Positions 26,347 through 34,334 of a DNA stretch of 64,000 nt are shown one piece after another. This DNA is from Amycolatopsis jiangsuensis. Lineage in GTDB: Bacteria > Actinomycetota > Actinomycetes > Mycobacteriales > Pseudonocardiaceae. The translations under genes and the position numbers were made by a program. Location: contig NZ_JACHMG010000001.1 of assembly GCF_014204865.1 (NCBI RefSeq), forward strand, positions 868,001 to 932,000, in the 5' to 3' direction. The notes beneath the pieces were generated by a model. That model saw only the letters and a program-made list of their open reading frames with translations, ran no database searches and was not told the DNA's origin. The first letter of the stretch is position 1, and the number at the start of each line of letters is the position of its first letter.

Positions 26347-27255
26347 GTGTTCAATGTCGACCGGATGCGGGCGCTGCATGCGCTGGCGCAGCATGGCTCG
26401 GTGGCTGCCGCGGCGGCGGCGCTGCACGTCACGCCGTCGGGCGTGTCGCAGCAGCTCGCGAAGCTCGAACGCGAGGCGGGCCAGGAACTGCTCGAGCCGC
26501 GCGGGCGGGGCGTGCGGCTGACCCGCGCCGGGCAGGTGCTCGCCGCGCATGCCGAACGGGTGCTCGCGCAGCTCGCGCAGGCCCGCACGGATCTGGAGCT
26601 GCTGCGCGAGGACGTGCTGGGCCCGTTGCGGATCGGCGCGATCCCGACGTGCGTGCACGCGCTGTTGCCGCCCGCGCTGGCCGCGCTCGGGGAGCAGCAC
26701 CCGCGGCTGGAGGTGACGCTGCGGGAGGGCGAAGCCGAGGTGACGCTGCCGCAGGTGCTGAGTGGAGACCTCGACGTGGCCGTGGTGGAGAGCTGGGCCG
26801 ACCTGCCGGCCACGGTGCCGCCGTCGGCCGCGCACGTCACGCTGTTCTCCGATGTCGCGGACCTGGCGCTGCCGGCCGGGCACCGGCTCGCGCACCGCCG
26901 GGTCGTCGACCTCGCCGAGGTGGACGACATCCCGTGGATCGCCTGGACCGCCGGGACCGGATGCCACGAGTGGCTCGTGCATGTCCTGCGTGCGCAGGAG
27001 GTCGAGCCCAGGATCAGCTGCACCGTCGGGGGCTATGCGACCCAGCTGGCGCTCGTGGCGGGCAACGCCGGAGCCGCGCTCGTGCCACGGCTGGCCCGCG
27101 GCCCGGTCCCCGAGGGTGTGCACATCGCCGCCACCCGCCCGGCGCTGAACCGCACGATCATCGCGGTGTGCCGTGCGGGCGAGGAGTCGCTTGGTGGCGT
27201 CCGGGCCGCACTCGACGCGTTGCGGGAGGCGTCGGCGCTGTTCACGGCGCGCTGA
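26347..27255 (+). CDS. LysR-family transcriptional regulator
   Basis: A 302-residue LysR protein. The N-terminal winged helix is MRALHALAQHGSVAAAAAAL followed by VTPSGVSQQLAKLEREAG. The periplasmic-binding-like effector domain runs from LRIGAIPTCVHALLPPAL to VAGNAGAALVPRLA. It lies divergent from the DMT exporter, the classic arrangement in which the LysR protein activates the exporter when the exported compound accumulates. A TAGAAT box at 26324-26329 is a reasonable -10 for this gene; no strong -35 accompanies it. The GTG start begins the first helix directly. Confidence 0.9.
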   Translation: MFNVDRMRALHALAQHGSVAAAAAALHVTPSGVSQQLAKLEREAGQELLEPRGRGVRLTRAGQVLAAHAERVLAQLAQARTDLELLREDVLGPLRIGAIPTCVHALLPPALAALGEQHPRLEVTLREGEAEVTLPQVLSGDLDVAVVESWADLPATVPPSAAHVTLFSDVADLALPAGHRLAHRRVVDLAEVDDIPWIAWTAGTGCHEWLVHVLRAQEVEPRISCTVGGYATQLALVAGNAGAALVPRLARGPVPEGVHIAATRPALNRTIIAVCRAGEESLGGVRAALDALREASALFTAR

Positions 27256-27296
27256 TCCGCGGAACGGAACGGAACGGTGCCCGGATGCCAAGCAAG

Positions 27297-28016
27297 TCAC
27301 CGGCCCGCCGTGCTGCCTCCTCCGGTTTCCGGAGCGCCGACCGGCACCACACTGGTTCGCTGGTGTGTGGGGGACGGGTGTTTCGCCGGGAGAGTGCCGT
27401 TGCCGGGTGGGGTACCGAGAATCGTGAACTCGATCGTGCCCACGACCGGGGTGCTGGCGCACCGCAGGGTCGCGGTGTAGGTCCCCGGGACGCTGCCGGC
27501 CGTGGTGTGGCCGCTGAATCTGCCGAAGTTGCCGCCCTCGGTGAACTGCAGTGGTGCCGCGAAACCGGGGGAGGTGACCGGTCCGGTCGGCCCGCCGGGG
27601 CAGCCGGTGATGGTGTCCGAGCCCGCGGAGATCTCGCCGCCCGGCTCGACCTCGACGGGATTCAGCCACCACGCCGGAGCCGGGTGGGGCTGCACGGTGA
27701 ACGTGGTTCTCAGCGTCGTGCCGTCACAGGTCGCCGTCGCCATGTATTCGCCCGGTGTGGACGACGCGGCGCCGTTTCCCCAGAGGTTGTTCCGGTCGCC
27801 GCCGACCGCGACGAGGGACACCGGCGCGGCGAACCCGGGTGAGGTGACGTCGGAGTACGTGTCGCAGCCACCGGAGATGCCCGTTCCGAATACCGCACCC
27901 GGCCGTAGTGAGTCCGGGTAGACCCTCAGCGCCGGGGATTCCTCGGCTCGGGCCACCGGCGCGAAACCCAGCCCGAGTGCCATCGTGGCCATGGCTGTCG
28001 TGATTGTCCTGCGCAT
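27297..28016 (-). CDS. Secreted protein with two Ig-like repeats and a C-terminal APETGG tail
   Basis: This 239-residue protein has a signal peptide (RTITTAMATMALGLGFAPVARA). Two tandem beta-sandwich repeats follow, each with a Cys-containing strand and the shared phrase TSPGFAAPV or TSPGFAAPL, then GEYMATATC or GTYTATLRC. The tail ends PVGAPETGGGSTAGR, like the short sortase-like tails on some actinomycete secreted proteins but without a final membrane helix. It may be a surface or extracellular structural protein. The ATG at 28016 follows GGAGGAACAGGC. It is 47 bases downstream of the S9 peptidase gene on the same strand. Confidence 0.75.
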   Translation of the reverse strand: MRRTITTAMATMALGLGFAPVARAEESPALRVYPDSLRPGAVFGTGISGGCDTYSDVTSPGFAAPVSLVAVGGDRNNLWGNGAASSTPGEYMATATCDGTTLRTTFTVQPHPAPAWWLNPVEVEPGGEISAGSDTITGCPGGPTGPVTSPGFAAPLQFTEGGNFGRFSGHTTAGSVPGTYTATLRCASTPVVGTIEFTILGTPPGNGTLPAKHPSPTHQRTSVVPVGAPETGGGSTAGR

Positions 28017-28063
28017 GCCTGTTCCTCCCTCTCGGTTGCCGGGGAACACGCGGCCGGGGGCGT

Positions 28064-29935
28064 TCAGGTTGCTTCGCCGCGCGATTTCAGCCATCGGTCG
28101 AACCACGCCCGGGTCCGGTGCAGCACGTCGAGCTGGTGGCCGCGTTCGCGGATCGAGTGTCCTTCCCGCGGGTACCGCACGTATTCGTGCGGCACGCCGA
28201 AGTGCCGCAGCGCGCGGTGCAGGTACTCGGCCTGTCCGGGCGGCACATTGGTGTCCTCGGCACCGTGGAGCAGCAGCACCGGCGTGCGGATGCGGTCCGC
28301 GAAGGAGATCGGGCTGAGCGCGTCGTGCGGATGCGGACCGGCGCCGGACCAGCCGGTGCTGCCGCCGAGGGCGGCCTCGAACGCGCCGTTCTCCCCGGTG
28401 GCCGCGAGCATGCCCCAGTCCGTGATGCCGGCGCCCACCACTGCGGCGCGGAACCGGTGGGTCTGCCCGACGGCCCAAGCCGCCAGGAATCCGCCGTGGC
28501 TCCAGCCGGCGATGCCGAGCCGGTCCGGATCGGCGATCCCGTCCGCGACGAGCCGGTCGACCCCGGCGAGGACGTCGGCCCATTCCTCCCGCCCGACCCG
28601 CCCGGCGACCCGCGCGGCGAACTCGTGGCCGCGCCCCTGCCCGCCGCGTGGGTTCGGGAGGAAGACCGCGTAACCGGCCGCCGCGAGCCATTGTGCCCAA
28701 GCGAACCAAGAAAGCTGGCAGCTGTCGGCGTAACGCCCGTACGGACCGCCGTGCCCGATCGTGATCATCGGATACGGCCCGCCGGATGCCGTCTTTCCCG
28801 GCGGCAGGACGACAAGCCCGCCCAGTACGAGGCCGTCCGCGGCCTGGTAAGTCAGTGGTTCCTGCTTTCCCCATGTGAGCGTGCCCACCTCCGGACGGGT
28901 GTCCGTGACCCGCCGCAGCCGGCCGCCGATGGGTCCGATGTGGACATCCGCGGGCGCGTACCGCGTACTGGCGACGACGGCGAGATTCCCGCCGGCCGTG
29001 TCGGCGTCCCAGAGATCACCGGGGTGTTCGGCCACTGTGGCCAGCCGCGTGGGCTCGACCCGCGCGACCGCGGTGTGCAGTCCTTCGGCGAGCAAGACCA
29101 GCGGGGCGCCGCCGGTCTGCCGCAATTCGGTCGGACAGAGCGGGAGCCCAGCCGTGCGGTTGGTCCGGATACCGGTGCGCAGCGCCAGGTCGAACACCGC
29201 GGTGCCGCCGTGCAACAAGGGCGGCGTGAGTGCGAGGTAGCTGATGTGCCAGCCATCGCGTCCACGCCACCAGACCGGCTCGCGTGCCTCCGCTTCGAGC
29301 GGGCCGATGTCCCGCACCGCCCCGGTTTCCGGATCGAACAGGTGCAAGTGGACAGTCCGTGGCCCGTAGTCCTGGTCTGCCGAGGCCTGGGTGAGGACGG
29401 CGAGTGGCCCGCCGCCGGGCCGTGGCCGAACTTCGGCGACGTGGCGCCCCTCGAACACCTCCGGGGTGGTGATCTGCCCGGTGCGCACGTCGAGCAACTG
29501 CAGCCGGGCGTGCGGTTCGTCCTCGCCGGCCACGATCGGGTCGCGCGCGGGGGAGTGCTCGCTGAGCAGGACGACCGAGTGCGGGTCGGCGAGCGGGTAG
29601 TAGTCGACGATGCCCTCGGGCCGGGCGGTCAGCGTAGTCACCACTCCGTCGGAGACAGACGCGCGCTGCAGTTGCGGTACGCCGCGGGTCGCGCGGTCGG
29701 AAAGGAAGAACAGCGTGTCCGGTTCCGCCGACCAGCGGGGCCGGGATTCCGTCGCGGTACCGTCGGTCAGCCGACGCGGCCCAGCGTCCCCGGCGAGCCA
29801 CACTTCGGTGTCCAGCCGCGGCCCGCTTCGACTGAGCGGGGCGAGAACGTAGCAAACCCGGCCGCCGTCCGGCGAGAGCGCCGGGGATTGCGGTACGCGG
29901 CCGTCGGTGATGAGTTCGGCTGTCAGCTCCGGCAT
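28064..29935 (-). CDS. S9-family prolyl oligopeptidase-like serine peptidase
   Basis: A 623-residue cytoplasmic peptidase. The N-terminal two thirds is a beta-propeller with repeating WD-like blades (DTEVWLAGDAGPRRL, LFFLSDRATRGVPQL). The C-terminal alpha/beta hydrolase domain carries the triad: Ser in GWSHGGFLAAW, Asp in LLHGAEDTNVP and His in PREGHSIRE. Acylaminoacyl peptidases and dipeptidyl peptidases share this layout, cutting short peptides admitted through the propeller. The ATG at 29935 opens the first blade; upstream in-frame sequence is not coding-like. It is divergent from the XRE-DUF5753 gene. Confidence 0.9.
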   Translation of the reverse strand: MPELTAELITDGRVPQSPALSPDGGRVCYVLAPLSRSGPRLDTEVWLAGDAGPRRLTDGTATESRPRWSAEPDTLFFLSDRATRGVPQLQRASVSDGVVTTLTARPEGIVDYYPLADPHSVVLLSEHSPARDPIVAGEDEPHARLQLLDVRTGQITTPEVFEGRHVAEVRPRPGGGPLAVLTQASADQDYGPRTVHLHLFDPETGAVRDIGPLEAEAREPVWWRGRDGWHISYLALTPPLLHGGTAVFDLALRTGIRTNRTAGLPLCPTELRQTGGAPLVLLAEGLHTAVARVEPTRLATVAEHPGDLWDADTAGGNLAVVASTRYAPADVHIGPIGGRLRRVTDTRPEVGTLTWGKQEPLTYQAADGLVLGGLVVLPPGKTASGGPYPMITIGHGGPYGRYADSCQLSWFAWAQWLAAAGYAVFLPNPRGGQGRGHEFAARVAGRVGREEWADVLAGVDRLVADGIADPDRLGIAGWSHGGFLAAWAVGQTHRFRAAVVGAGITDWGMLAATGENGAFEAALGGSTGWSGAGPHPHDALSPISFADRIRTPVLLLHGAEDTNVPPGQAEYLHRALRHFGVPHEYVRYPREGHSIRERGHQLDVLHRTRAWFDRWLKSRGEAT

Positions 29936-30092
29936 CCGGCCAGTCTGCCCGCACGCCGCCCTCACCCGGGAGGGTTGCCGCGCTGCGTTCTCGCGACGGT
30001 TTCGGCTGCAGACAGGCAGGATCGGCCGGGGACGGCTGCCGCCGTGGTGGCCGGTGCGCACGTGGAAGTTCCCGGACGGGGGTCAGTGGCTG

Positions 30093-30995
30093 ATGCCGAG
30101 TACGGACCCACCGTCCCGCGCCCGGGCGCTGGGAGCCGCGCTGCGGGGTGCCCGGCTCGAGGCACGGCTCGGCCTGCCGGAGCTTGCGCGGCGGATCGAC
30201 GTGGAGCCGCGACAGCTGGCGGACTGGGAGTCGGGACGCCGGGTGCCGGGCATCGAGCACGTCGCGGGACTGCTGGGTGCACTGGGGGTCACGGGTGCGG
30301 ACAAGGCGTGGATCCTGTCGCTGGCGAAGGGCGCGGCCGGGCCCGGTTGGCTGGTGCCGGGCCCACAGGCGGACCCGGTGCACTTCACCACCCTGGTGGC
30401 GCACGAACGGGCCGCCCGGTCGATCACGGTCTGGGCGCCGGTTCTCGTCCCGGATTTGCTCCAGATCCGCGACTACACGAGGTTCGCGGGGGGTGTGGCC
30501 CCGCTGCGGGCCGGCGAGCTGGAGTGGGAGGTGGACCAGCGGATGGGGCGCAGGGACGTGCTGTTCGGCTGCCGGGCGGTCCCAGCGGAGATGTTCATCG
30601 GTGCGGAAGCCCTGCGCGACCACTTCGGAGATGACGACGTCATGCTTCGGCAGCTGCGGTTCCTCGCGGACGTGCTGGTCATGTCCCGCACCATCGACGT
30701 CCGCATCGTCGCGGGCGGTGCCGCGCACGGCGGGGCGTTCACCGTGTTCCGGATGGCCGATTCCGTACCGGTCGTCTACTGCCCGCATCACGGCGCGGCG
30801 GTCTTCCTCGTCGACGACCAGGCCGTGCCGTACAGCGAACTCGCCGGCCGGCTCCGCGAAACGGCGCTGTCCCCGCGGGATTCACACCATCGGCTCACCA
30901 CGGAGGCCGACCGGCTGTCGCGAGTGCTCGAGACCCGGCGCAGTGCCGACGACGCCGCTCTCACCGAGATCCTGGAGCGCGGCGACCGGACTTGA
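30093..30995 (+). CDS. XRE-family regulator with DUF5753 domain
   Basis: This 300-residue regulator has an N-terminal helix-turn-helix (ALRGARLEARLGLPELARRI, with EPRQLADWESGRRVPG) and the DUF5753 domain typical of actinomycetes. Landmarks of the latter are VWAPVLVPDLLQIRDYTR, MGRRDVLFG and the late YCPHHGAAVFLVDD. Such proteins (BldB/AbaA-linked or WhiJ-like) usually sit beside a small DUF397 protein. None is visible on either side here, so this is an orphan copy. The role is probably developmental or in secondary metabolism, by analogy only. The ATG at 30093 gives the usual N-terminal length. Confidence 0.86.
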   Translation: MPSTDPPSRARALGAALRGARLEARLGLPELARRIDVEPRQLADWESGRRVPGIEHVAGLLGALGVTGADKAWILSLAKGAAGPGWLVPGPQADPVHFTTLVAHERAARSITVWAPVLVPDLLQIRDYTRFAGGVAPLRAGELEWEVDQRMGRRDVLFGCRAVPAEMFIGAEALRDHFGDDDVMLRQLRFLADVLVMSRTIDVRIVAGGAAHGGAFTVFRMADSVPVVYCPHHGAAVFLVDDQAVPYSELAGRLRETALSPRDSHHRLTTEADRLSRVLETRRSADDAALTEILERGDRT

Positions 30996-31003
30996 AGGGA
31001 AGG

Positions 31004-32516
31004 TCAGTACGTCCGGCGGTGCCGTTCCTGCTCGGTCACCGCATCCAGGTCACCGAGCCGCTGCAGGCCGGTGAGTGGCTGGCGCAGCCGGCGGTTGTCC
31101 CGGAGCCGGCCGGCGTTGCGGTCGAGAAACGACCAGTAACCGGCGGTGAACGGGCACGCGTGCTCGCCCAGGCGCACCCGCGGGTCGAAAGCACACGAAC
31201 GGCAGTGGTCACTCATCCGGTTGATGTAGGCCCCGCCGGCCGCGTAGGGCTTGGTGGCCACGACGCCGCCGTCGGCGTACTGGCTCATGCCGATCACGTT
31301 CGCCGGCATCACCCAGGGAAAGCCGTCGACGAACGCGGTGGCGAACCACGAGGTCAGCTCGGCGGGGTCGTACCCTCGTTGCAACGCGTGGTTGCCCAGC
31401 ACCATCAGCCGCTGGATGTGGTGGGCGTACCCGCGGTCACGGACGCCGGCGAGCGCGGTGCGCAGGCAGTTCGCGGTGAGCACGTCCGCGTCGAGTTCCC
31501 GCCACCACTGCGGCAGCGGCGTGTGCGCCCGCAGATGGTTTCGGCGCAGGTAATCCGGCCCGAAGTGCCAGTACAGGTGCCAGATCCACTCGCCAACGCA
31601 GCACCTGCCGGATGAACCCTTCGGTGCCGGCCAGCGGCGCCCGGCCTTCGCGCCACCTGCGTTCGGCCTGCCGTACCACGCCCAGCGGGTCCAGCAGGCC
31701 GAGGTTGAGCGGGACGGACAGCAGCGCATGCGACATCGCCCAGTCCTGCGACAGCATCGCGTCCTGCTGTGGCCCGAAAGTGGGCAGCCGGGCGTCGAGG
31801 AACCGGCGCAGCGCACGTCGCGCCTCGTCGTGGGTGACCGCGAACCGGCGAGGCCCGTCGACGCCCACCGGATGGATCGCCCCGGCAGCGGCCGCCCGGT
31901 CGAGCTCGTCGCGTACCTGGTCGTCGACGTCGTTCTCCCGCGGCTGCCACGGTGCGGGCACGCCCAGCCGCTCGGTGTGCGGCGGCGGATGCCGGTTCTC
32001 GTGGTCGAAGTTCCACTGCCCGCCCACCGGATCCGCGCCCTCGACCAGTACCTCGAAACGGCGGCGTTGCGCGTGGTAGAAGTCCTCCATCAGGAACCGC
32101 TTCCGGCCCCGTGCCCACGCCGCGAACTCTGCCTTCGGCAGGGCGAAACCCGGGGTCGGAAAAATCCGCTCGACCAGACCTTCCTCGTGCAGACGGCGGA
32201 CGAACCGGTCCGCGGCGTGCGAGTTCGGCTCGTGCACCACGACCGTGCGTCCGAAGCGCCGCAGTCCCTCTCGGTAGGTGGGTGCGTGGATCAGGTGGAC
32301 GCGGTCCCCGTGCTCGTCGGCGAACCGGTACAGCGCGGCGAGTACGAGGTGCAGCTTCTGCCGGTGATAGGCCTTCCCGGCGAACGCGGCGTCCGAGCGG
32401 ATCACCACGATCTCACGTTCGCGGTGCTCGGGTGCGTGATGGAAATGCGGGCCGAGCTGGTCGGCGAACAACCACAGCGGGGTGCGGTCCCGGCCGGTGC
32501 CGCGGGCGCGGGCCAT
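31004..32516 (-). pseudogene. FeS-type (6-4) photolyase/cryptochrome, frameshifted
   Basis: Two frames together encode a protein of about 500 residues of the iron-sulfur bacterial cryptochrome/photolyase (FeS-BCP) group. The first frame holds LWLFADQLGPHFHH, the antenna-domain start, through FGPQQDAMLSQDWAMSHALL. The second holds WHLYWHFGPDYLRRN and the FAD and cluster region. Four Cys can bind a [4Fe-4S] cluster: CLRTAL, then C-x2-C-x12-C (HCRSC to HAC), the spacing of PhrB. The break near 31593 is at CGTTGGCGAGTGG, which fits loss of two bases from CGGGAG. The family repairs UV (6-4) photoproducts. A sequencing error cannot be excluded; motifs are otherwise intact. Confidence 0.82.
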
Positions 32517-32517
32517 G

Positions 32518-32766
32518 TCAGCGGCCGTGGGCACGTTCGAGGCTGTCGCCGAGCAGCCAGAGCGTGGGTGGCCAGAGCCCGACGAACAAGGCGCGGCGCT
32601 CGGCATTCCCCCGTTCGTCCTGGTCGACGGTCTTCGCGCGCAGCCACAGCGTGACGCAGAGGCCGACCGCGGCGCCGGACATCGTGTGCAGGTGGGTGCC
32701 GCGCAGCCCGGCGCGCAGCAGAAGACGCGGGATCGGCGAGTGACGCCGGCGAGTAGGCACGCGCAT
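32518..32766 (-). CDS. Small membrane protein upstream of the photolyase
   Basis: An 82-residue protein with two hydrophobic segments: MSGAAVGLCVTLWL, and ALFVGLWPPTLWLLGDSLE, preceded by a basic N terminus (MRVPTRRRHSPIPRLLLR). The phrase ERRALFVGLWPPTLW resembles a family of small actinomycete membrane proteins of unknown role. Its stop lies next to the photolyase start (TGACATG), so the two are translationally linked. It may localise or accompany the photolyase, but no function is established. Confidence 0.65.
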   Translation of the reverse strand: MRVPTRRRHSPIPRLLLRAGLRGTHLHTMSGAAVGLCVTLWLRAKTVDQDERGNAERRALFVGLWPPTLWLLGDSLERAHGR

Positions 32767-32820
32767 CGGGGGAACTCCTCATCCGGTGGTGCGGTGGTCG
32801 CTGGTGAACGGAGGATGCCC

Positions 32821-33561
32821 GTGTCGGCAGGTTTCATGCTTTCCCCGCCGCTGCGGACGCTGGTGCGGTGGCCGGCCGGGTTGCTGCTGGTGTCCTGGCG
32901 GTACCTGTGGATGACCACCCCGCTGCACCGGAGCGAGCAGTGCGGGGATGCCGGCGACCTGCCGCCGTCGCTGCCGGATTCGCTGGTCGACCACCGGAGC
33001 CTGCCGGCCACCGCGGGAACGGGTGCGCTGTGGCACCGCGTCTTCGAAGTGTGCGTCGTGGACAGCGCGCTCGGCCCCGAGGACCTGATCGCGAGGATGT
33101 CGTCCGATCTGAACGCGGCCGCCCCGACGGAGGCGGCGGTGTTCGACCAGCTGGCCGGTCCCGGGCCGCCGCTGCGGGTCGGCGCCGAGTACGTCGTGCG
33201 CATGGCCGCGCCCTGGGACGGGCCGGTGCGGGTGGTGGAGGTGACCGGCAGCTCGTTCCGCCTGGCGACCCTGGCCGGGCACCTCGAAGCCGGCCAGGTC
33301 GAGTTCCGGGCACGCAGTGCCGGGCACGGGCTGGTGTTCACCGTCGAAACCTGGCATCGCTGCGCGAGCCGGCTCGTCGACCTGCTCTACACGCGGCTCC
33401 GGCTGGCCAAGGAGATCCAGCTGAACATGTGGGTGCGTTACTGCGTCGGCGCGGCCCGGGTCGCGGGCGGGCAACTGCACGGCGGGGTGCGTATCACCAC
33501 CCGGCGGCTCGACGGAGCCGGCCTACGTCAGCCGGGAAGCCGAGAACGCGCCGGGTCGTAG
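32821..33561 (+). CDS. DUF1990-like protein (copy 1)
   Basis: This 246-residue protein has the START/SRPBCC-like pattern of DUF1990: VGAEYVVRMAAPWDGPVRVVEV, then FRLATLAGHLEAGQVEFRARS and a closing VFTVETWHRCASRLVDLLYT. An N-terminal segment (LVRWPAGLLLVSWRYLW) may associate with the membrane. The GTG at 32821 was chosen over ATG 32815 because GGAGG is six bases before it. It is divergent from the photolyase unit and overlaps the end of a second DUF1990-like gene by 34 bases. The function of the family is unknown; a lipid or hydrophobic ligand is likely from the fold. Confidence 0.7.
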   Translation: MSAGFMLSPPLRTLVRWPAGLLLVSWRYLWMTTPLHRSEQCGDAGDLPPSLPDSLVDHRSLPATAGTGALWHRVFEVCVVDSALGPEDLIARMSSDLNAAAPTEAAVFDQLAGPGPPLRVGAEYVVRMAAPWDGPVRVVEVTGSSFRLATLAGHLEAGQVEFRARSAGHGLVFTVETWHRCASRLVDLLYTRLRLAKEIQLNMWVRYCVGAARVAGGQLHGGVRITTRRLDGAGLRQPGSRERAGS

Positions 33562-34313
33562 CTGTAGAGCGCGAAGCGGTCCCAAGGGCTCGGTCCTGCT
33601 CCGGACGGAACGGAAGCCAGACCCTCTCCCACCCGCGCCGCACGCGTCACCGCCGCCGCCGGGCGCAGCCGCTGCCGTACCAGCCCCCGCAGGCGACGCT
33701 GGATGTCGCGGTAGAACCGCAGCTGGGTCCGTCGCCCGAAAACGAGCCAGCCGAGCCGCAGTACGGAACCGAGCCGGGGATCGGCCTGGGAATGCGAGCT
33801 CGCCCGGAACTCGACCCGGCCCGTAGCCCGGTGCTTGATGACCCGGTAGACGACCTCGCCGCGTTCGAGATGACCGTCGAGCGTCTGGTAACCCCAGCCG
33901 AACACGTCGTGCTCTTCGTCGGCTCCGAGGTGGAGCGAAGTGATCCGCACGCCCATCTGGAAGCGCAGCGCGCTGAACCGGCCTTCCAGCAGCAGCTCGC
34001 GACCCAGCAGCGGCACTGCCGGGTCGTAAACGGCTCGCACGAGCCCGGGCGGCGTGAACTCGTAGTCGCGGACGAGTGCGCGCGCGATCGACCACGGCCC
34101 ACCCGGCACAGCGGGCCCGGGTGGCTCGTCCGCGATGAAACAGCGGTGCACGTCGATGTTCCAACCGGGACGGCGTACCTCGGCCGGGTCGTAGTTGACC
34201 GCGCGTCCCCGCAACGCGGCCAACGCCGCGCCGGGATCCGCGGGCCCGAGTCGAGGCAACACGAAAGGCACCATCACGGCGAGGAGTACCCACTCGGACG
34301 GCGCCGACTCCAC
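33528..34313 (-). CDS. DUF1990-like protein (copy 2)
   Basis: A 261-residue protein related to the neighbouring copy. ALRFQMGVRITSLHLGADEE is followed by FGWGYQTLDGHLERGEVVYR and VEFRASSHSQADPRLGSVLR, with a C-terminal FYRDIQRRLRGLVRQRL. The order of strands and the GHLExGxV motif match copy 1. The start is uncertain: GTG 34313 follows GGGAGG too closely, and ATG 34274 is an alternative. It lies 21 bases downstream of the flavin hydroxylase, so it is probably the last gene of the aromatic operon. Overlapping convergent with copy 1 suggests a local duplication with inversion. Confidence 0.7.
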   Translation of the reverse strand: MESAPSEWVLLAVMVPFVLPRLGPADPGAALAALRGRAVNYDPAEVRRPGWNIDVHRCFIADEPPGPAVPGGPWSIARALVRDYEFTPPGLVRAVYDPAVPLLGRELLLEGRFSALRFQMGVRITSLHLGADEEHDVFGWGYQTLDGHLERGEVVYRVIKHRATGRVEFRASSHSQADPRLGSVLRLGWLVFGRRTQLRFYRDIQRRLRGLVRQRLRPAAAVTRAARVGEGLASVPSGAGPSPWDRFALYSYDPARSRLPG

Positions 34314-34334
34314 CCTCCCGCGATCAGCCGCCTG

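Noticed and set aside
30996..31700. DUF397 partner gene downstream of the XRE-DUF5753 regulator
   Set aside because: The rightward frame at 30992 is antisense to the photolyase and has no DUF397 features.
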